From positions 50,375-114,374 of the forward strand of contig JABCPU010000217.1 in the NCBI GenBank assembly GCA_016800925.1: DNA of 64,000 nt, written 5' to 3'. Positions 35,397 to 48,100 of the stretch are shown piece by piece. A program made the position numbers and the translations under genes. The notes under the pieces were generated by a model, which did not search any database, was not told the origin of the DNA, and saw nothing but the letters and a program-made list of their open reading frames with translations. Within the stretch, counting starts at the first letter, position 1; the number at the start of each line of letters is the position of its first letter. This DNA comes from Suillus spraguei (taxonomy: Eukaryota > Basidiomycota > Agaricomycetes > Boletales > Suillaceae).

Positions 35397-38300
35397 ATGA
35401 CTAGTCGACAATCACGCGGCACTCCGTCTTCGTCCTCTTCCTCGTCACCACGTAGCTCAAAGTTGTCCAAATTCCTGGCAAAACAGAGCCGGGATAGGTC
35501 AAAATCTATGACAGATCCAATCGCGGCCGCCAGCACCGCGTCCATCGCCAGCTCAAGTTCATCCAACTGTACGTCCGTCAGTAGCCCACCACTTTCACAG
35601 TACAGCTCGCGAAAGAGCGGTAGATTTGGTGGTGGGAACGCTGGTAACAATCTTAGAGACGACAAGCCAAGTAGCCCGCAGCCTGACCCTGATAGTGAAC
35701 AAGAGGACTCGTTCGAGGAAACACCTGTTATTATCGAGCCTGTGGATATTCTACGCTCACGGAATCGGTCCGAACGCCCTCTCAGCACCATTTCTGATGC
35801 ACATCCCTCTTCATCCATGTACGCTTCAACATCATCCACGCGTATATCAGATCTCCCGACACGGCTATCTGGATGGCTCTCACATACTTTTACCAACTCA
35901 TCGACAGACCTATCTCTTCCGTCAATACTCTCGCAGTCTACTTTCACCTCCCAGGCATCCCCTAAGACCAAGAGCTCAGCTTTACTTACCGCCGCGAAGC
36001 ACGGCAAAGGTCATCTTGATCGCGCAATGCGCTTTTTGCTGGATAGTGACTCTATCCCTAACAAATCTACGGAGCCTATCTGGCTCCTTGGTGTACAGCA
36101 CTCAGGATATGAACCTCCACCTCATCTTACTCCTAGTCGCCGCCCTTCTGTCGAATCTCGCCGCTCTCCGTCGTTTCGTTCTACCACATCATCCTCAGCC
36201 ACAGTTTTACCTGATCCCTCTCTGTCTCTCTCTACATCCTCTTCCAAAAACCCTGCCAACAATTGGCCACCTGTTTTCTATGCTGATTTTACGTCACGAA
36301 TATGGTTAACATACCGTAACCAGTTCGCTCCCATACGTGACTCCACACTCTCGGCTCTAGAGTCTGATATGACTTGCTGTGAGCCACAGCCTGTATCTTC
36401 GAGTCCGCGCCCTAAGAAGTGGCATTGGCCAGGCGGGGGTGAGAAGGGCTGGACGAGTGATGCAGGGTGGGGTTGTATGCTCCGGACAGGTCAATCACTA
36501 TTAGCAAACACTCTCTTGCATTTGCATTTAGGTCGAGGTGATGTTTCCCCTCATAGTCCAAGAAACTCGTCTTGATTGCTCATTATTCAGAATGGCGCCG
36601 TCCTCCACACGCAGTACACACAAATGATTATGCCACATATGTCCAGATCATTACGTGGTTTCTCGACTCGCCTCTCCCTCAAGCACCTTTTAGCGTGCAC
36701 CGTATGGCCCTTGCTGGAAAGGAGTTGGGCAAAGATGTCGGACAATGGTTCGGGCCTAGCACTGCTGCAGGTGCCATAAAGTACTCATCTCCCATCACAT
36801 TTTCCTTTTAATCAATCAATTAATCTCTGCATGCAGAACGCTTGTACATGCTTTCCCAGAAGCTGGCCTTGGTGTCTCCGTTGCCACTGATGGTGTCATT
36901 TATCAGTCTGACGTATACGCCGCGTCGAACGTGCATATTGGTTCACCACGACGACATATGAAGGCCACCTGGGGCGAACGCGCAGTCCTTGTGCTTATCG
37001 GTATCCGTCTGGGCATTGACGGTGTTAATCCCATCTATTATGAGGCAATTAAGGTCAGCGCACTTGCTTTAAATCCCGGAAAACATCTGACGTTTATCCA
37101 AGGCGCTCTTTACCTTTCCACAAAGCGTGGGCATCGCCGGGGGGCGCCCCTCTTCCTCATACTATTTCATGGGCTCACAAGCTGATAATCTCTTCTATCT
37201 TGATCCGCATCACGCTCGAACCGCCGTTCCTCTTCGTCCAGCACCTCCACATGATTTCAAACGCGAGATGACCCCAGATTCGGGCCGCTTGCGCACCTCC
37301 CACCGTGCGCCTACCTCACCATCAAGCGTGCGCACGGGGAGCTCGACATTCTCATATCACGCACCACTGTCGCCTTCGCCGCTACAGCATCAACTCAGCG
37401 CGAGCTCAAACACATCAGGCTCTTCTGGCTCGCACTTGCCGCGCTGGGCAAACGTGAGCATGCCAACACCACTTGGAGGTTCAGAACTCAACCCACGAGA
37501 ACTGACTACGGAGAACACAAGCGAACTCGACCCAGTCGCAGAACACTACGTGACGCAGTACTCCGTTCCTGAGCTGCAGACGTTCCATTGCGACCGCGTG
37601 CGGAAAATTCCCCTCAGCGGGCTCGACCCAAGTATGTTGCTTGGGTTCCTTTGTAAGGATGAGACGGACTGGATTGATCTGAGGAAGCGTGTGAATGAGG
37701 TGAGCGTCTTGTTGATACCAATGAGTGTTTTTGGTGTTAATGTTTTCTTGTTTTCCCATGGGGTGCGCTGGGTTGGTAGTTGATGCACAAACACAAGCCG
37801 ATATTTACGATCCAAGACGAGCCGCCCTCATGGCCATCTGATTCGGACGAATTCATGGGGCTTGAATCCATCTCGGAGCCAGATATCGATATGGAATTTG
37901 ATGGAGATGGTGTGAACCGCGACGATCAAGAACAACCCGAGAACGAAGACCAGTTCTTTGATACTTGCTCTGCCTCTCTTTCACCTGTCCCAAAAGGTCA
38001 AGGCTCAGAAGTTGACACGGAGGAGGATCCAATAGGGCCAATCACCCCGAGCCCAAATTCCATGCTTGAAGCGGACGCAGCAGACAAGGCGAAGGAGCAT
38101 ATCGATGATTTTGAGGAGATTGGTGCTGAGGACGAGGATGATGATGACGAGGACTGGATTGATCCGTCGCTACCCACACCTCTGCCGCTGTCCGTACAGC
38201 GCCCTTTTGCGCCCCCTCTCGGGACAGAGATATCGACGAGCTCCGCAAGCAGTGGTGGAAGTGCGGGGAAGGAGAAGAGCAGAAGGATGGCTATGAGGAA

Positions 38301-38502
38301 GAAGACGGTGGTGCCGATGAAGGCGCCGGTGAAGGCTGATGCACATTTCCCATTCCCACGGTCACTGGAGGAGAGCGTGCATGGGGGGCATGGGTCCGAC
38401 GCAGAGCCATATGAGAGGCGGATGAACAATGCACGTGCGAGAGACGGAGGGCGCACCGAGAGCGGGGGCGTCAAAGCTGTTTTAACGGAGGATACGAGAT
38501 AG
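35397..38502 (+). CDS. ATG4: cysteine protease ATG4 (peptidase family C54)
   Basis: Processes and delipidates the ubiquitin-like protein ATG8 in autophagy; cytosolic. Five exons (35397-36537, 36591-36780, 36837-37053, 37103-37699, 37780-38502) sum to 2868 nt, 955 aa, in one frame. After a long Ser-rich disordered N-terminus, the C54 domain starts at PIWLLGV. The catalytic Cys is in [19 protein letters not shown] (about residue 360); [19 protein letters not shown] and [11 protein letters not shown] supply the catalytic Asp-x-His pair. [11 protein letters not shown] and HKHKPIFTI follow. The tail is a roughly 230-residue acidic, disordered extension ([13 protein letters not shown]). Yeast and animal ATG4 are 390-500 aa, so the extensions roughly double the size, as seen in other basidiomycetes. 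The start at 35397 is favoured because the upstream in-frame ATG (35235) adds 54 residues without conserved character. Autophagy signals such as WxxL-like motifs were not verified. Confidence 0.93.
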
Positions 38503-40651
38503 CCCAGGTTTGTTGGTTGTGGTGTTGAGTATCTTTTATTGGTGTCTGGGCATTTCATTTCGACTCGCGGCTGCCTGTGCTGTGGCGGACCCCTTGGGGA
38601 CCTGTAACTATGTATGTACTTTTGCCTGGTTGTTCGTAGATATACCCGTCATGTTAGGCATTGGCTCGATGTGTTATCTATCTCCCTCTTTTGTCTTAGG
38701 CTTTCCAGTACTCGTCAACAACTTTTCATTTAGTACCTTGACATTCACTCATGGATGGTGAACCTCCCCGTCATGAACCAAAAGCAGAAGGTCACCAGCC
38801 GGATCATATGACTGTGATGAATGGGGAGTTCATCAGGTGCCCATCACCCGCCGCACCATGTGAAGTTCGAACGGGTACACGAAGCTGGGTGATTGGGTGA
38901 CGAGGATCGCCGCTTCAACTATAGAAGGGGTTATGATAACCTTCTGGTTTCATAGTACTGTGTCCTCCACTAACGGGGATCGAGAACTCTTTGTAACAAA
39001 TGAAATATGGCAAGAAAAACATTCAATATTCAGAGAGCATACTGGTAGAACAACAAAACAAGCGAGTCGAGTGGCGCTAGGAACAGGATACTGTGCAAGT
39101 GAGTGCAAGTGACAAACCCGACTTTACGAAAATGTCAAGATGTCACTGACACCAAGAAGCATCGTAAGAAGTGGTACTAACATCCATCAGGAAGATCATG
39201 CATACATAACGAAAGTGTAGTTGATGTGCACTCACGCACTGCAGCAGTAGCGCAGCATTTTCACGATGCCCACCGATTGCATGCGAGCTGTCACTGCATT
39301 GTGTGGGGTAAGCCAGACCCTGCTAGGTCGTTTTACTAGTGAACGAATTGCCCTGAATATGCAGTCTCCACCAAGATGAGTAGACAGGGTTCATTGTTGC
39401 CATAAAATTGCATGGACAATAAAGTTCGAGTCTGAACGTCTACGAGGCAATAAAATTACCCCGACGAGGGACGAAGACCGAGACAATTCTAATTCACCAT
39501 CATTAGCAGTGGGTTTTGACATTACCACTAAGTATACATGGAGTTTCTAGAAACGCAGAAGGAAATCAGCAGATAGTACTGACGAGGACAATGTGACACT
39601 ATCACCACTTCAATTGAAGGCCAGACATGGAGGATTGGAGACGGGAGTCTCATCTTCCCACAAAACGGTGGCCACGCAGTAATCCAGTTCATCCCATACA
39701 TAACATCAAGATCACAAGCGACCTTGGACTCGACATCGGTAGTGAGGCAAAGAATCACTGAGACCCTGGGGATTTCAGCGAAACGCAAACTTGGGTATAC
39801 GATTCAAGGTCAAAAGCAACAAACGCAGGAAGACGACCGATTTGAATGACATCCCAGTGGAAAAACACGATACAATCCACTCCATTATGGTAGCGGGAAT
39901 AATCTACATGGCACATTAGAATGGTCGCATCATGTAGGGCGTTCGAACTTCGGCAATGGAAGCACTTACCTTACTAGGAAGGTTCTGAGAAGTGGTGGTC
40001 TGGCTTTCCACAGAGGTGCGTGTACCGGGCCTTTGCTTCTTCGCGGCCTCGACCTACTTCGTGTAGGGGGCCAGCCCTCCCCTCTTCATCTAGCTAGTCC
40101 ACCATATCCATCCCGAGTCATTCGACTCCACCGCCTATTACTCTAGCCTGAACATACGATCAGAAAATCGACATCACTCCTACCGGAAAAGACTGGGTCG
40201 CAGGCGAATCTGTAGGGTAGGATGTCTATAACACAGTAGAAATGTGACTAGACAAGATGTACGCAAATAAGTGAGTTTGCAATTTTGATTTTGATTTTGA
40301 TTTTTGATTTCCTATTTATGGCCCCAGTCTCGTTACTGGAATACGTCGTGGTGGCAATCAGACACGGTACGCATGCAGAGCCGTGATCACAGATGCACCG
40401 CGCATTTGGAACCGAGACTTCGAATCACTTGCTTCGCGAAGAACCACATTTGTAGTACAAAGGTTGGTTGATCATTGCATTTAGTGTCGGGGGCCAGGGC
40501 TATCATCTTCTATCATTCAGCATGAATGAAGTGTCTTTGCCAAATAGATTGTCTTTTCGGAAGCTGCATGTGAAGCTGATATATAAGCTGGCCAGTATAT
40601 TTGTATGATGACACTTGGGGAATTAGAAGATGAGTGTACTGTACATGTACC
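38503..40651. other. intergenic region between ATG4 and the BRCT gene
   Basis: About 2.1 kb between two convergent genes. No gene recognised; one simple repeat at 40278-40312. Short ORFs (for example 39528-39788 reverse) have no motif. Confidence 0.45.
40278..40312. repeat. simple repeat, (ATTTTG)n
   Basis: Hexamer-like run ATTTTG repeated about four to five times with one longer T tract. Confidence 0.7.
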
Positions 40652-43600
40652 TTACACGGAAGGCTTGGAACTGATGCAGTTGTCATCCTTCCATCGTATC
40701 TCCTGAGTAAGTACGGCTAGTAGAATGAGCTCCGTGGAATATATAGTGAATCCTTCCTCAACCAATGGTCGCCAGATCGATTGGTCTGCTGGACAAGAGA
40801 TAACGTGACGGCTTTTGTTTGCCTTGAGTATTCGAGCAGTTGGCTTGGACGTCTGAACCTGATTGTGCGCACGGCGTCATAATGTGATGTACTCGGCACA
40901 AGTGTCAATACAACTTACCTGACCACCAGCGGATGCTATGACAGCTTTCAGCAGCTTCAAGTCAATCTCAACTTTGGGGGTCACGTAAAATGTCATCCCT
41001 TTCAGTAAGCTGTCCCCTCTGTCTTCACGTTTAGCGCGCTCGAGAGAAGTAGAGAGTTTGAAGTTCCATTTCCGTTCCGATTCGGGGTCAGATATCAGAA
41101 AGTCCGTTTCCGCTGCAGTAGTCAATCAGGACACAACAATTTCCTAGAATTAGTTACTCACGCAAAAGTTTGCCAGATCGCACGCTTGAATTGACCCATC
41201 CTTCTGTTAACACGAACGGGGAGCTTGCGATAGCGCACAAAAATTTCTCTGTACGGACTATTCCCTTTGCGACAAGGTGTGTGCAGTCGTTGGGTTTGAT
41301 TGTCATCTTTGCGCCCAATTTGTTCAACCGCTATTTCATGTTTATCAATCAGTCGATACTTATTGCAGGGATCTTTCTTACTTTGATAGTGTCATCGGTC
41401 AATTGAATACCTGTGGTCATCACCCTCACCATTCCAGATTCCCGAGAGGGTCCAGAACTACAGTGCGATCCAATGAGTCAAGATGACATGCGGAAACGAT
41501 TTACGCACAGCTGGTTGGTAGCAACATCAGAGGCATGTGATCCCTTTTTGTTCTGAGTCGCCTTCATGCCCTTTCTCTTAGACGGCTCGTCTTCGTCAAT
41601 ATCCATCCCGTCTTCCGCTCTCTTCTTCGACTTCGACTTCAACTTCGTGTGAGAAATAGACGAAGAAATGACCTCCTCAACTTCTGCTTCTTCGTCCGCA
41701 TCCTCTGCGCGAGCGTTGTCCACTTTACGCTTCTTACCGTCTCGTTTCTCTTCGGCTTCCTCTTCGTCACCCAGGGGAATAAAAGAGTTATTGAGACCCG
41801 AGCTACGCCTTCGCTTGGCGTTCTTGCGCTCCTTTTCGAAATTAACAACGTCGGGCATAATTTCGTCCCTCAGTTTGCTTGTTGCTTTGTTAGCAGCACT
41901 GCGCTTTAGTAAACCGCGTGAGGTATAAGCATCGGAAACCACAGAAATGTCATCATCGTGTTCCGATGCTGACTCATCCCGTGCTTTGGACTTGGACTTG
42001 TTCTTCACAGTAGGTGTTGAGGTTGGAGGTTTTGACAACGAAGGGCGTCCACGCTTGGATCCGCTTGTCGACGCCTCGGCAGCAGATGCATTAATCGAGT
42101 TTGTTCTAGCAAGCTCGGATCTTCCTTCCTTGTTCGTGGGTGTGTCCTTGCGTGAGCTTGGAGACAAGTAGTCTTTCGGCAGAGGTGGAACTAGCACGGA
42201 TACTGTACGTTTCGGCGTCATGAAGGTTTTCGCAGGAGGCGAGGGTGAGCGGGTAGTGGACAAAGATCGAGCGCGAGCATTCTGTTTCTCCTTGGCTTTC
42301 GAGGACGTAGTTGGCGGCTCTTTAGCTCTTACTTTGGCACTGGATGTAGCAGATTTATGCTTCACAGGTCGTGCAAAGATTTCATCATCATCATCATCAG
42401 ACAAAGATGAGATGTGTTGAGGAGTTTCCTTCGGCTTAGGCTTTGGTTTCATTCCCGTCTTTACTGGTGTCGAGGACCCGAGGATTGACCTGCTTGAATG
42501 GGCTGGCACAGATTCGGAGTTGGAGCGCTCGCGAGAAGGGGGCGGATGACCAGCTTTGTGAGGCTTGGTCTTCTCCTTTGATGTGGGCAGTTTACTAGAC
42601 TTCCCACTGGCTTTAGTCTTAGCCTTAGAGGGAACTTCGTCATCTGCGGAGCTCTCCTCGTCGATCTCCCTGGAATTCTTCACACCATCTGTCACTCGTC
42701 CTTCGTACACCTCCACGACATCATCAGAGGCATCGGACACAGTGCTTTCTTGTACGATCTTCAAACGTTTGCGTGGTCGCGGTTTCGTAGGCCCTGAGCT
42801 ACCATTGTCAATACTTGTTGTGCCGCCCTCATCTTCGGGGGCAACTTCAAGTTGCCGGAATAGTGATTTCTTCGACTTCCCTGAGGATTTCGGCTTCGGC
42901 TTTTGATCTCTCAGTGCTTTGGAAGGGGACACTTGTTCATCGTCGATATCCATGGCTACACTGGCCACCATGTCGCCAGCATCGTTAAAGTTGAGGTCAT
43001 CATCATCACCGAAATCAACAGCGATCTCCACCTCTTTAACGCCTCTCGCGCTCAAATCTGTAGCTTGGGAAGCAGTGAGAGAATTGCGTTTTGGTCTTGA
43101 CGTTGCAGGCCGGGGCGTTTTCGGAGGCGAGCTACCCTCACCATCGATAACCTTTGGCCTCGACGTGCCGGACGTGGTCTTAGTATTGACATTTAATCTG
43201 GGAGTCTCTCTGGATGAAGTGACGGGCTCCACTTCGTTGACCATACCCCTACGGTACTCTGCATCTCTCTGCTCCTCTGCATCAATATCAATGGGACCGA
43301 CTCCCCGGCCGCCTGGAACAGGTCCCCCTGAGGTCATGGAAACAGAACCCGCATTCGTACCGCCTGTTTGGAATGGCAAATTACACATGGTGAGCACTTG
43401 AAGATAGTAATGGCGGTCCAAACTCACCAATTGGGGTCATGAGCATCTTCCCAAAATCGACACCGGGGGGGAAGAGAATGTATTTATCAACACCGACAGT
43501 AAGATTCCTAAGCGAAAATCATCAGCCTATAGATTCAGAACAAACAAAGACACGAGATCAGTACCCACTTCCATGCAATGAAACAATCCTCGAGCCAAGT

Positions 43601-45226
43601 ATGATTGACTATTGGTAAGGACCATGCAACTGCGCGCTGTGTTTTAGGCGAAGGAGAACTACGAGCCATCAGTATAACTTGTAATTTATTGTCTCGAAAC
43701 ACTTACTAGCCGGCGACAAGAACCTTGTTGCTCTGGCTCATGCTTGGCGTGAACCTTGCACCCATAACTTGAATAAGTTTCTTCAGGTAATCACGCGCAG
43801 CGCCAGTATAGTTAGTGACGGTGATTTCCTAAGCGGCGAGTAAGAAATGAACCACAGGGCACATGATGGATTCTGCTCACGCATTCGTTAAGACCAGGAA
43901 TGCCCCCTTTTGGGACCGGGTACCACAGCAAACTATCGTGTGGATCATTCAACGTGCCAGACGCATCGACGTGAAACATCCAAGTCAAGTTTCCGATCAA
44001 AATCGGACGAGATGAACGGGCTGCCTATAGCATAGTCGCTGTAAGACGTTCCGCTGACATCCTTGAGTTAAACAAGATTATACCTTGAAGTATGCCTTCC
44101 CAGAGCGGTACCGCGTGACAAAGACATCGCATTCATCTACGAGTGTTGCTTCCTCGTTCTCTTGTCCTTCCTCGTCTGTGCTGGTGCCTTAAACATATGG
44201 TATAATGTCAAGGAGATGTCATAACGAGGAGGACATAATTACGTCACCTTTGACCTTGACAACAATTCCACCCGCTCTCTGTATATTCGCTTCCACAGCT
44301 TCACGATGACCTTTTCTCAATTCCAGCGAGCGAGATAATAACAATCTCCTTCCTGCCCACACGTTGACTCCTTCTCTGCGCTCTGCTTCCTCCGTCACTA
44401 TAGGGCTGCTCAGTCTTGTCTCGCCACTCTTTTTTCTCTTCTTTCTCCCACTTTCTCCAATTTCTACATCATCATCGTCCATTGTAACCTGCATGCCAGG
44501 TTGCAAGACCTTTGGATTAGGCCATAAATAAGGGCCTTCGGGCACACGACGCCCAACGCGAACTGAGTCATCAAACCAATGCGGTGTGAGGACAGACATG
44601 TGGGTGTGTGGTGCAAAATGCATGGCAGTTTGGTACTACGCGGTCAGGGGTAGCAATGTGAGCAATGGTCCCATTGTACGGGAATAAAGCAAAGATGGAA
44701 AGTACCTTGTCGCTCTGTTCATGCAATGCGAAGAGATGCGTTACATCGCGCGTGAGGCCCGTTCGCCATTGTCCTCCTAACGAGGTGATCCCTGCTGAGA
44801 GAACTTCGAGGTCCGATGGGGAGAGCTTGCATATAAAGTTTATATTATACGATGTGAGATGATAACTATTTGCTCACATCAGTGGCACACGCGACGATGC
44901 CCGAAAAAATCATCGTTGGATCAGGTGAATAGTATTGCTCACTGACAACGGTTATCAATCACCTTCATACTAATCTAAAATGCTGAAAAGGGCACTTACA
45001 GCTGAATTTTTCCAAGGACTATACTCCGTTGTACCCACATTCCCGACACTACATGCAAAGATCCCCCGTGTTCGTGCTGAGTGTGCGATCCAGCCAGGGC
45101 AATAAGATGGGTGTGTGGTGGTGCGCTCGTTGCGCCATTGAGGTCCAGCAAACCTGAAAGCTCCTTACGCTGTTCCGCCGGTATAGAAGATGAAAGAACA
45201 TAGTGCACATCGTCAAAGACGGCCAT
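40652..45226 (-). CDS. multi-BRCT genome-stability protein, Rtt107/Brc1-like
   Basis: Nuclear scaffold with BRCT domains at both ends, the layout of yeast Rtt107 and fission yeast Brc1, which bind phosphorylated histone H2A and Smc5/6 during replication stress. Start ATG 45226 (FDDVHYVLSSSIPAEQ, BRCT1). BRCT2 holds FSGIVACATDLSPSDLEVL and SLGGQWRTGLTRDVTHL. Then MSVLTPHWFDDSVRVG, SRSLELRKGHREAVEANI, NLTWMF, and BRCT4 with ITVTNYTGAARDYLKKLI ending HTWLEDCFIAW. A long basic, Ser/Lys-rich disordered region (about 43430-41480, with acidic SDDDDDE patches) follows. C-terminal BRCT5 has LTDDTIKRLNKLGAKMT and LTEGWVNSSV; BRCT6 has LLKGMTFYVTPKVEID and ASAGGQVQTSKPTARILKAN. The final exon ends CISSKPSV, stop 40652-40654. 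About a dozen introns. Confidence 0.8.
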
Positions 45227-45550
45227 ACTGAAGCCTCAAGGTGCCTGAGTCTCAGACAGTGAGAGGAGGCGTGACGTGACAGTTTACAACGCGTGCCATC
45301 ACGTCGCGTGTCGGCGCCACGTGCTTGAAGACCGGCCTTATAAGCCTAGACTATTTTTAGGCCCTAAGTAGCACAATTGATTGGTGGTAAAACGTATGGA
45401 AAGAGTAGTACTAGTTACTACTTCACAATCTGATAATCTACAACAGTAATGAACACCAACAGAAAATACAAAAACCGCAAGCCCCTAAGTATACCCGCCT
45501 TCCCAGATCTAAATATCATGACCATCGTAGTTGGATGAGATAGGTGCTAT
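45227..45550. other. short intergenic region
   Basis: 324 bp with the BRCT gene promoter and LPMO terminator; nothing else recognised. Confidence 0.45.
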
Positions 45551-46613
45551 TCACGACAAGCTGGTTAAACTCTCCCACCAACGCCTCATCACTCTCGACA
45601 CGCTCCGTGGCTGACGTGCATAGACAACAAAAGCATTTTGTGCCGTGCTTACTTGGCACTGCACTCCGCCTCCACTGCCCGATGCAGTCGAGGATGACAC
45701 GGGTGTACCCGTAGAAGTTGAGCTGGGATTGGAAGATGTCGGTGACGAAGTATTTGACACTGGTGCAGCGAACGAGACAACTGGAGGCCCAGGAAACGTG
45801 TACTGCACGGGCGTGTCAAAAACCGTTGGGTCGTAAATCCCTGGGTCATTATCGCTGTACCCGCCCGGAAAAGTGACTTCATCACTTGTCGGGGCAACGC
45901 CCGATTGGTTACCCTGAATATTAACCTGTAGAAGATGCGATTGACATGGAATATAAGACTACGAATAAAACATGGCTTACCTGCGTACAACTAGGGTAGA
46001 ACTCGGCGCCGCCCATCTCAGTTGCGAGATGAAGCGCGATAATCTCGTGTCGTATGAGGTATTGCCCAGGAGCTAGTGTTGGAGGAAGGGTTACGTTCGC
46101 TGGCAGACCATTCACTGTGCATGCGACATTCAGGATCAGAAAAATTTGATGTGAATGAAAAAACGTACTGATATTTTGCTGATACCAAACCATATCACCT
46201 GGTTGCAGCCCCGTCTCCTCGATCTTGAACCATTCCGCATTCGTTGAATTATACTGATCGCACGTCGTGTTTATACATTGAGTCATGTAAGTCATGATGG
46301 GACCGATATCGTGGGGCCAATTGGTGCCGTCACCGTCCTTCCACCAAAACTGCAACTGACTGGATGGGTTAGCATCAGCGACAAGTGATGCGAGTTGGGC
46401 ATCTTGTCCGCAATTTAGATACGGGTTGGCAGCGCCCTTCACGGGTGCGATATCATTGATCTGTCTGACGATGCTGGGAACGGGGTTGGCATTGGGGACA
46501 TTGCCATAGTAGTCAGTGCCATCGATTGAAACCTGTGCGACATATCCATGGGCTGAGACGAGTGGTAGAAGTACAAGGAGAGATAGGGAAAACTGGTACG
46601 GGCAGTAAGACAT
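45551..46613 (-). CDS. AA9 lytic polysaccharide monooxygenase (former GH61)
   Basis: Copper enzyme that oxidatively cleaves cellulose or hemicellulose chains, secreted. The start ATG at 46613 opens a signal peptide (FSLSLLVLLPLVSA) cut before HGYVAQV, leaving the N-terminal His of the copper brace. The second His is in YLIRHEIIALH, and the axial Tyr is in GGAEFYPSC. WWKDGDGTNWPHDIGPIMTY and GDMVWYQQNI are also typical. Two introns, at about 46115-46168 (joining QNI to MNGLPANV) and about 45928-45981 (joining SCTQ to VNIQGN). After the catalytic domain comes a Ser/Thr/Pro linker (SNTSSPTSSNPSSTSTGTP), then a Cys-containing segment and a short basic tail (VSRVMRRWW) rather than a CBM1 module. 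About 317 aa. Fits a wood- or litter-associated fungus. Confidence 0.92.
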
Positions 46614-46654
46614 GGGACGTCGACAGTGCTTCAAGGATATCGCAGCGGAAGGGC

Positions 46655-46664
46655 TTATATATAT
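46655..46664 (-). promoter_or_regulatory. TATA box of the AA9 LPMO gene
   Basis: TATATATA run on the reverse strand about 45 bp upstream of the ATG at 46613, a suitable core promoter position. Confidence 0.5.
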
Positions 46665-47951
46665 CAAGAATGAAAGAAGATGCGTGTAAAGGAAGGACAA
46701 ATTTAAAGTAAAGTTAGATCTGTAGAAAAATGCACACCAGGGGTGACAAGGCTCGCGCACAGCGTGAGGAGAATGCACGTCGCGGTATAGGCGGGGATGG
46801 AAAAAAATAAGAAAACGCGGGGGCGAGGACGCAACGTGGTTGCGCTTATACGCGTGGCCATCAAACTTTATTGTATTCGAGTAGCTGGGGATCGACAACC
46901 GTGGTCGACTGGAGAGAACAAAAAAAGAGGCGTGGATATTAAAAGTCACTCCCATATTGCTTCCGTAAGATAAGATTAGATGTCCCCGCTGCCAACTACA
47001 AGTAAGTACTCTCCAACTTGAGATACAGCTTAGTGGTAATTGACCAAATCATTGACCGACTCAGAGTGTACAAGCCAGTGTTTGGCCTGGGTCAATGATT
47101 TGATCACCAACCTCCATTTCACCTGCGGGCCTCATGTCCGCCGCATGTCCGCACTCCGCAGTACCTGCTGGTCACAATTCTCTTCCTCGTCTTCCATACA
47201 TAATTTTTTAAGTTTACAAAGACATCCATGCATTTGAAATTCTATGTTTCGTCTCCATCCGGCAGCTCAAAGACTGATTTTTATCACAGTAAAACTGTGC
47301 GACTGCTGCTTAGCTGCAGTTACTTAATGCCTCCATCGCAATTTGGTGTTTCTGAGACTGCAGTTCGTCAGCTTTGCTCCTCGGTAAGACGGAATTATGG
47401 AGTTTCATTTGTAAGGTTCCACGGAACTCGGAGTGGTGATTAGGTTATTTATACTCCTATTTTTTTTTCACTGGAAGAGAGAGAGGCTTCTAAATCTGCG
47501 CCCTGTAGATTGACACATACCTTGCGTATCATTGGAACTCCCCATGACCACGCGCAAACAGGTTTATTGCAATAATGAGAATAAGCCACCAAGTTGAACT
47601 TGCTGGAAAGTAGTTGTCAAAGTCGGAGCTGTCGGCCGTGGAGAAAGGGTATCGTGCGTCAAGTTATATTTCCGTCCAAAACATACCTATAGCCAGCGGA
47701 GAGTTTCAGTTGAACCACGAAGGATATTCAATATGAATGAATGTGTGTCTCAGTTGCTTTCTATACTAGCTCAAAGTCTCTGGAAGTAGTACTTCCAGAG
47801 ACTTTGCGCTGGCACAAATACCATGATATCGTCATCTCTAAGAATGCTGTGGATGACGTCGACACTGATAAATTAAAGAACATGCTGAATTTTGTCAGAA
47901 TTATATTTACGCGTAAAGCCAAAACGACTGGAATCACAATCGACGCTATTA
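46665..47951. other. intergenic region between LPMO and the Harbinger element
   Basis: LPMO upstream region plus unassigned sequence. Contains a strong hairpin at 47772-47806. No gene recognised; 47741-48064 is an open frame but runs into the transposon end and has no motif. Confidence 0.45.
47772..47806. repeat. perfect 16-bp hairpin with 3-nt loop
   Basis: CAAAGTCTCTGGAAGT, then AGT, then the exact reverse complement of the first arm. It lies 145 bp outside the left end of the Harbinger element. Confidence 0.85.
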
Positions 47952-48042
47952 GAGCTAGTTCGGAAACTCGATATTGGCCAATATTCACTTTGGCAATATT
48001 TACAGAATGTCATCGGCATCGTTCCGAGATGTCGGAGCTTGA
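47952..48042 (+). repeat. left terminal inverted repeat of the Harbinger element
   Basis: Pairs with 51180-51270; includes ATATTGGCCAATATTCACTT, itself partly palindromic. Confidence 0.9.
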
Positions 48043-48100
48043 ATTTGGCTGCTTATTGATATAATCAGTGATAGCGGGGGTATGATACCTTTATTGACTC

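Noticed and set aside
35384..36007. 207-codon reverse-strand frame inside ATG4
   Set aside because: Antisense shadow of the low-complexity Ser-rich exon; no homology pattern of its own.
38503..40651. Possible gene between ATG4 and the BRCT gene
   Set aside because: Only short frames with no motif or splice-consistent extension.
41668..43401. Several forward-strand frames inside the BRCT gene
   Set aside because: Shadows of the long Ser/Lys-rich exon on the other strand.
47741..48064. 107-codon frame across the left end of the Harbinger element
   Set aside because: It spans a hairpin, the TTA target site and the inverted repeat, so the frame is accidental.
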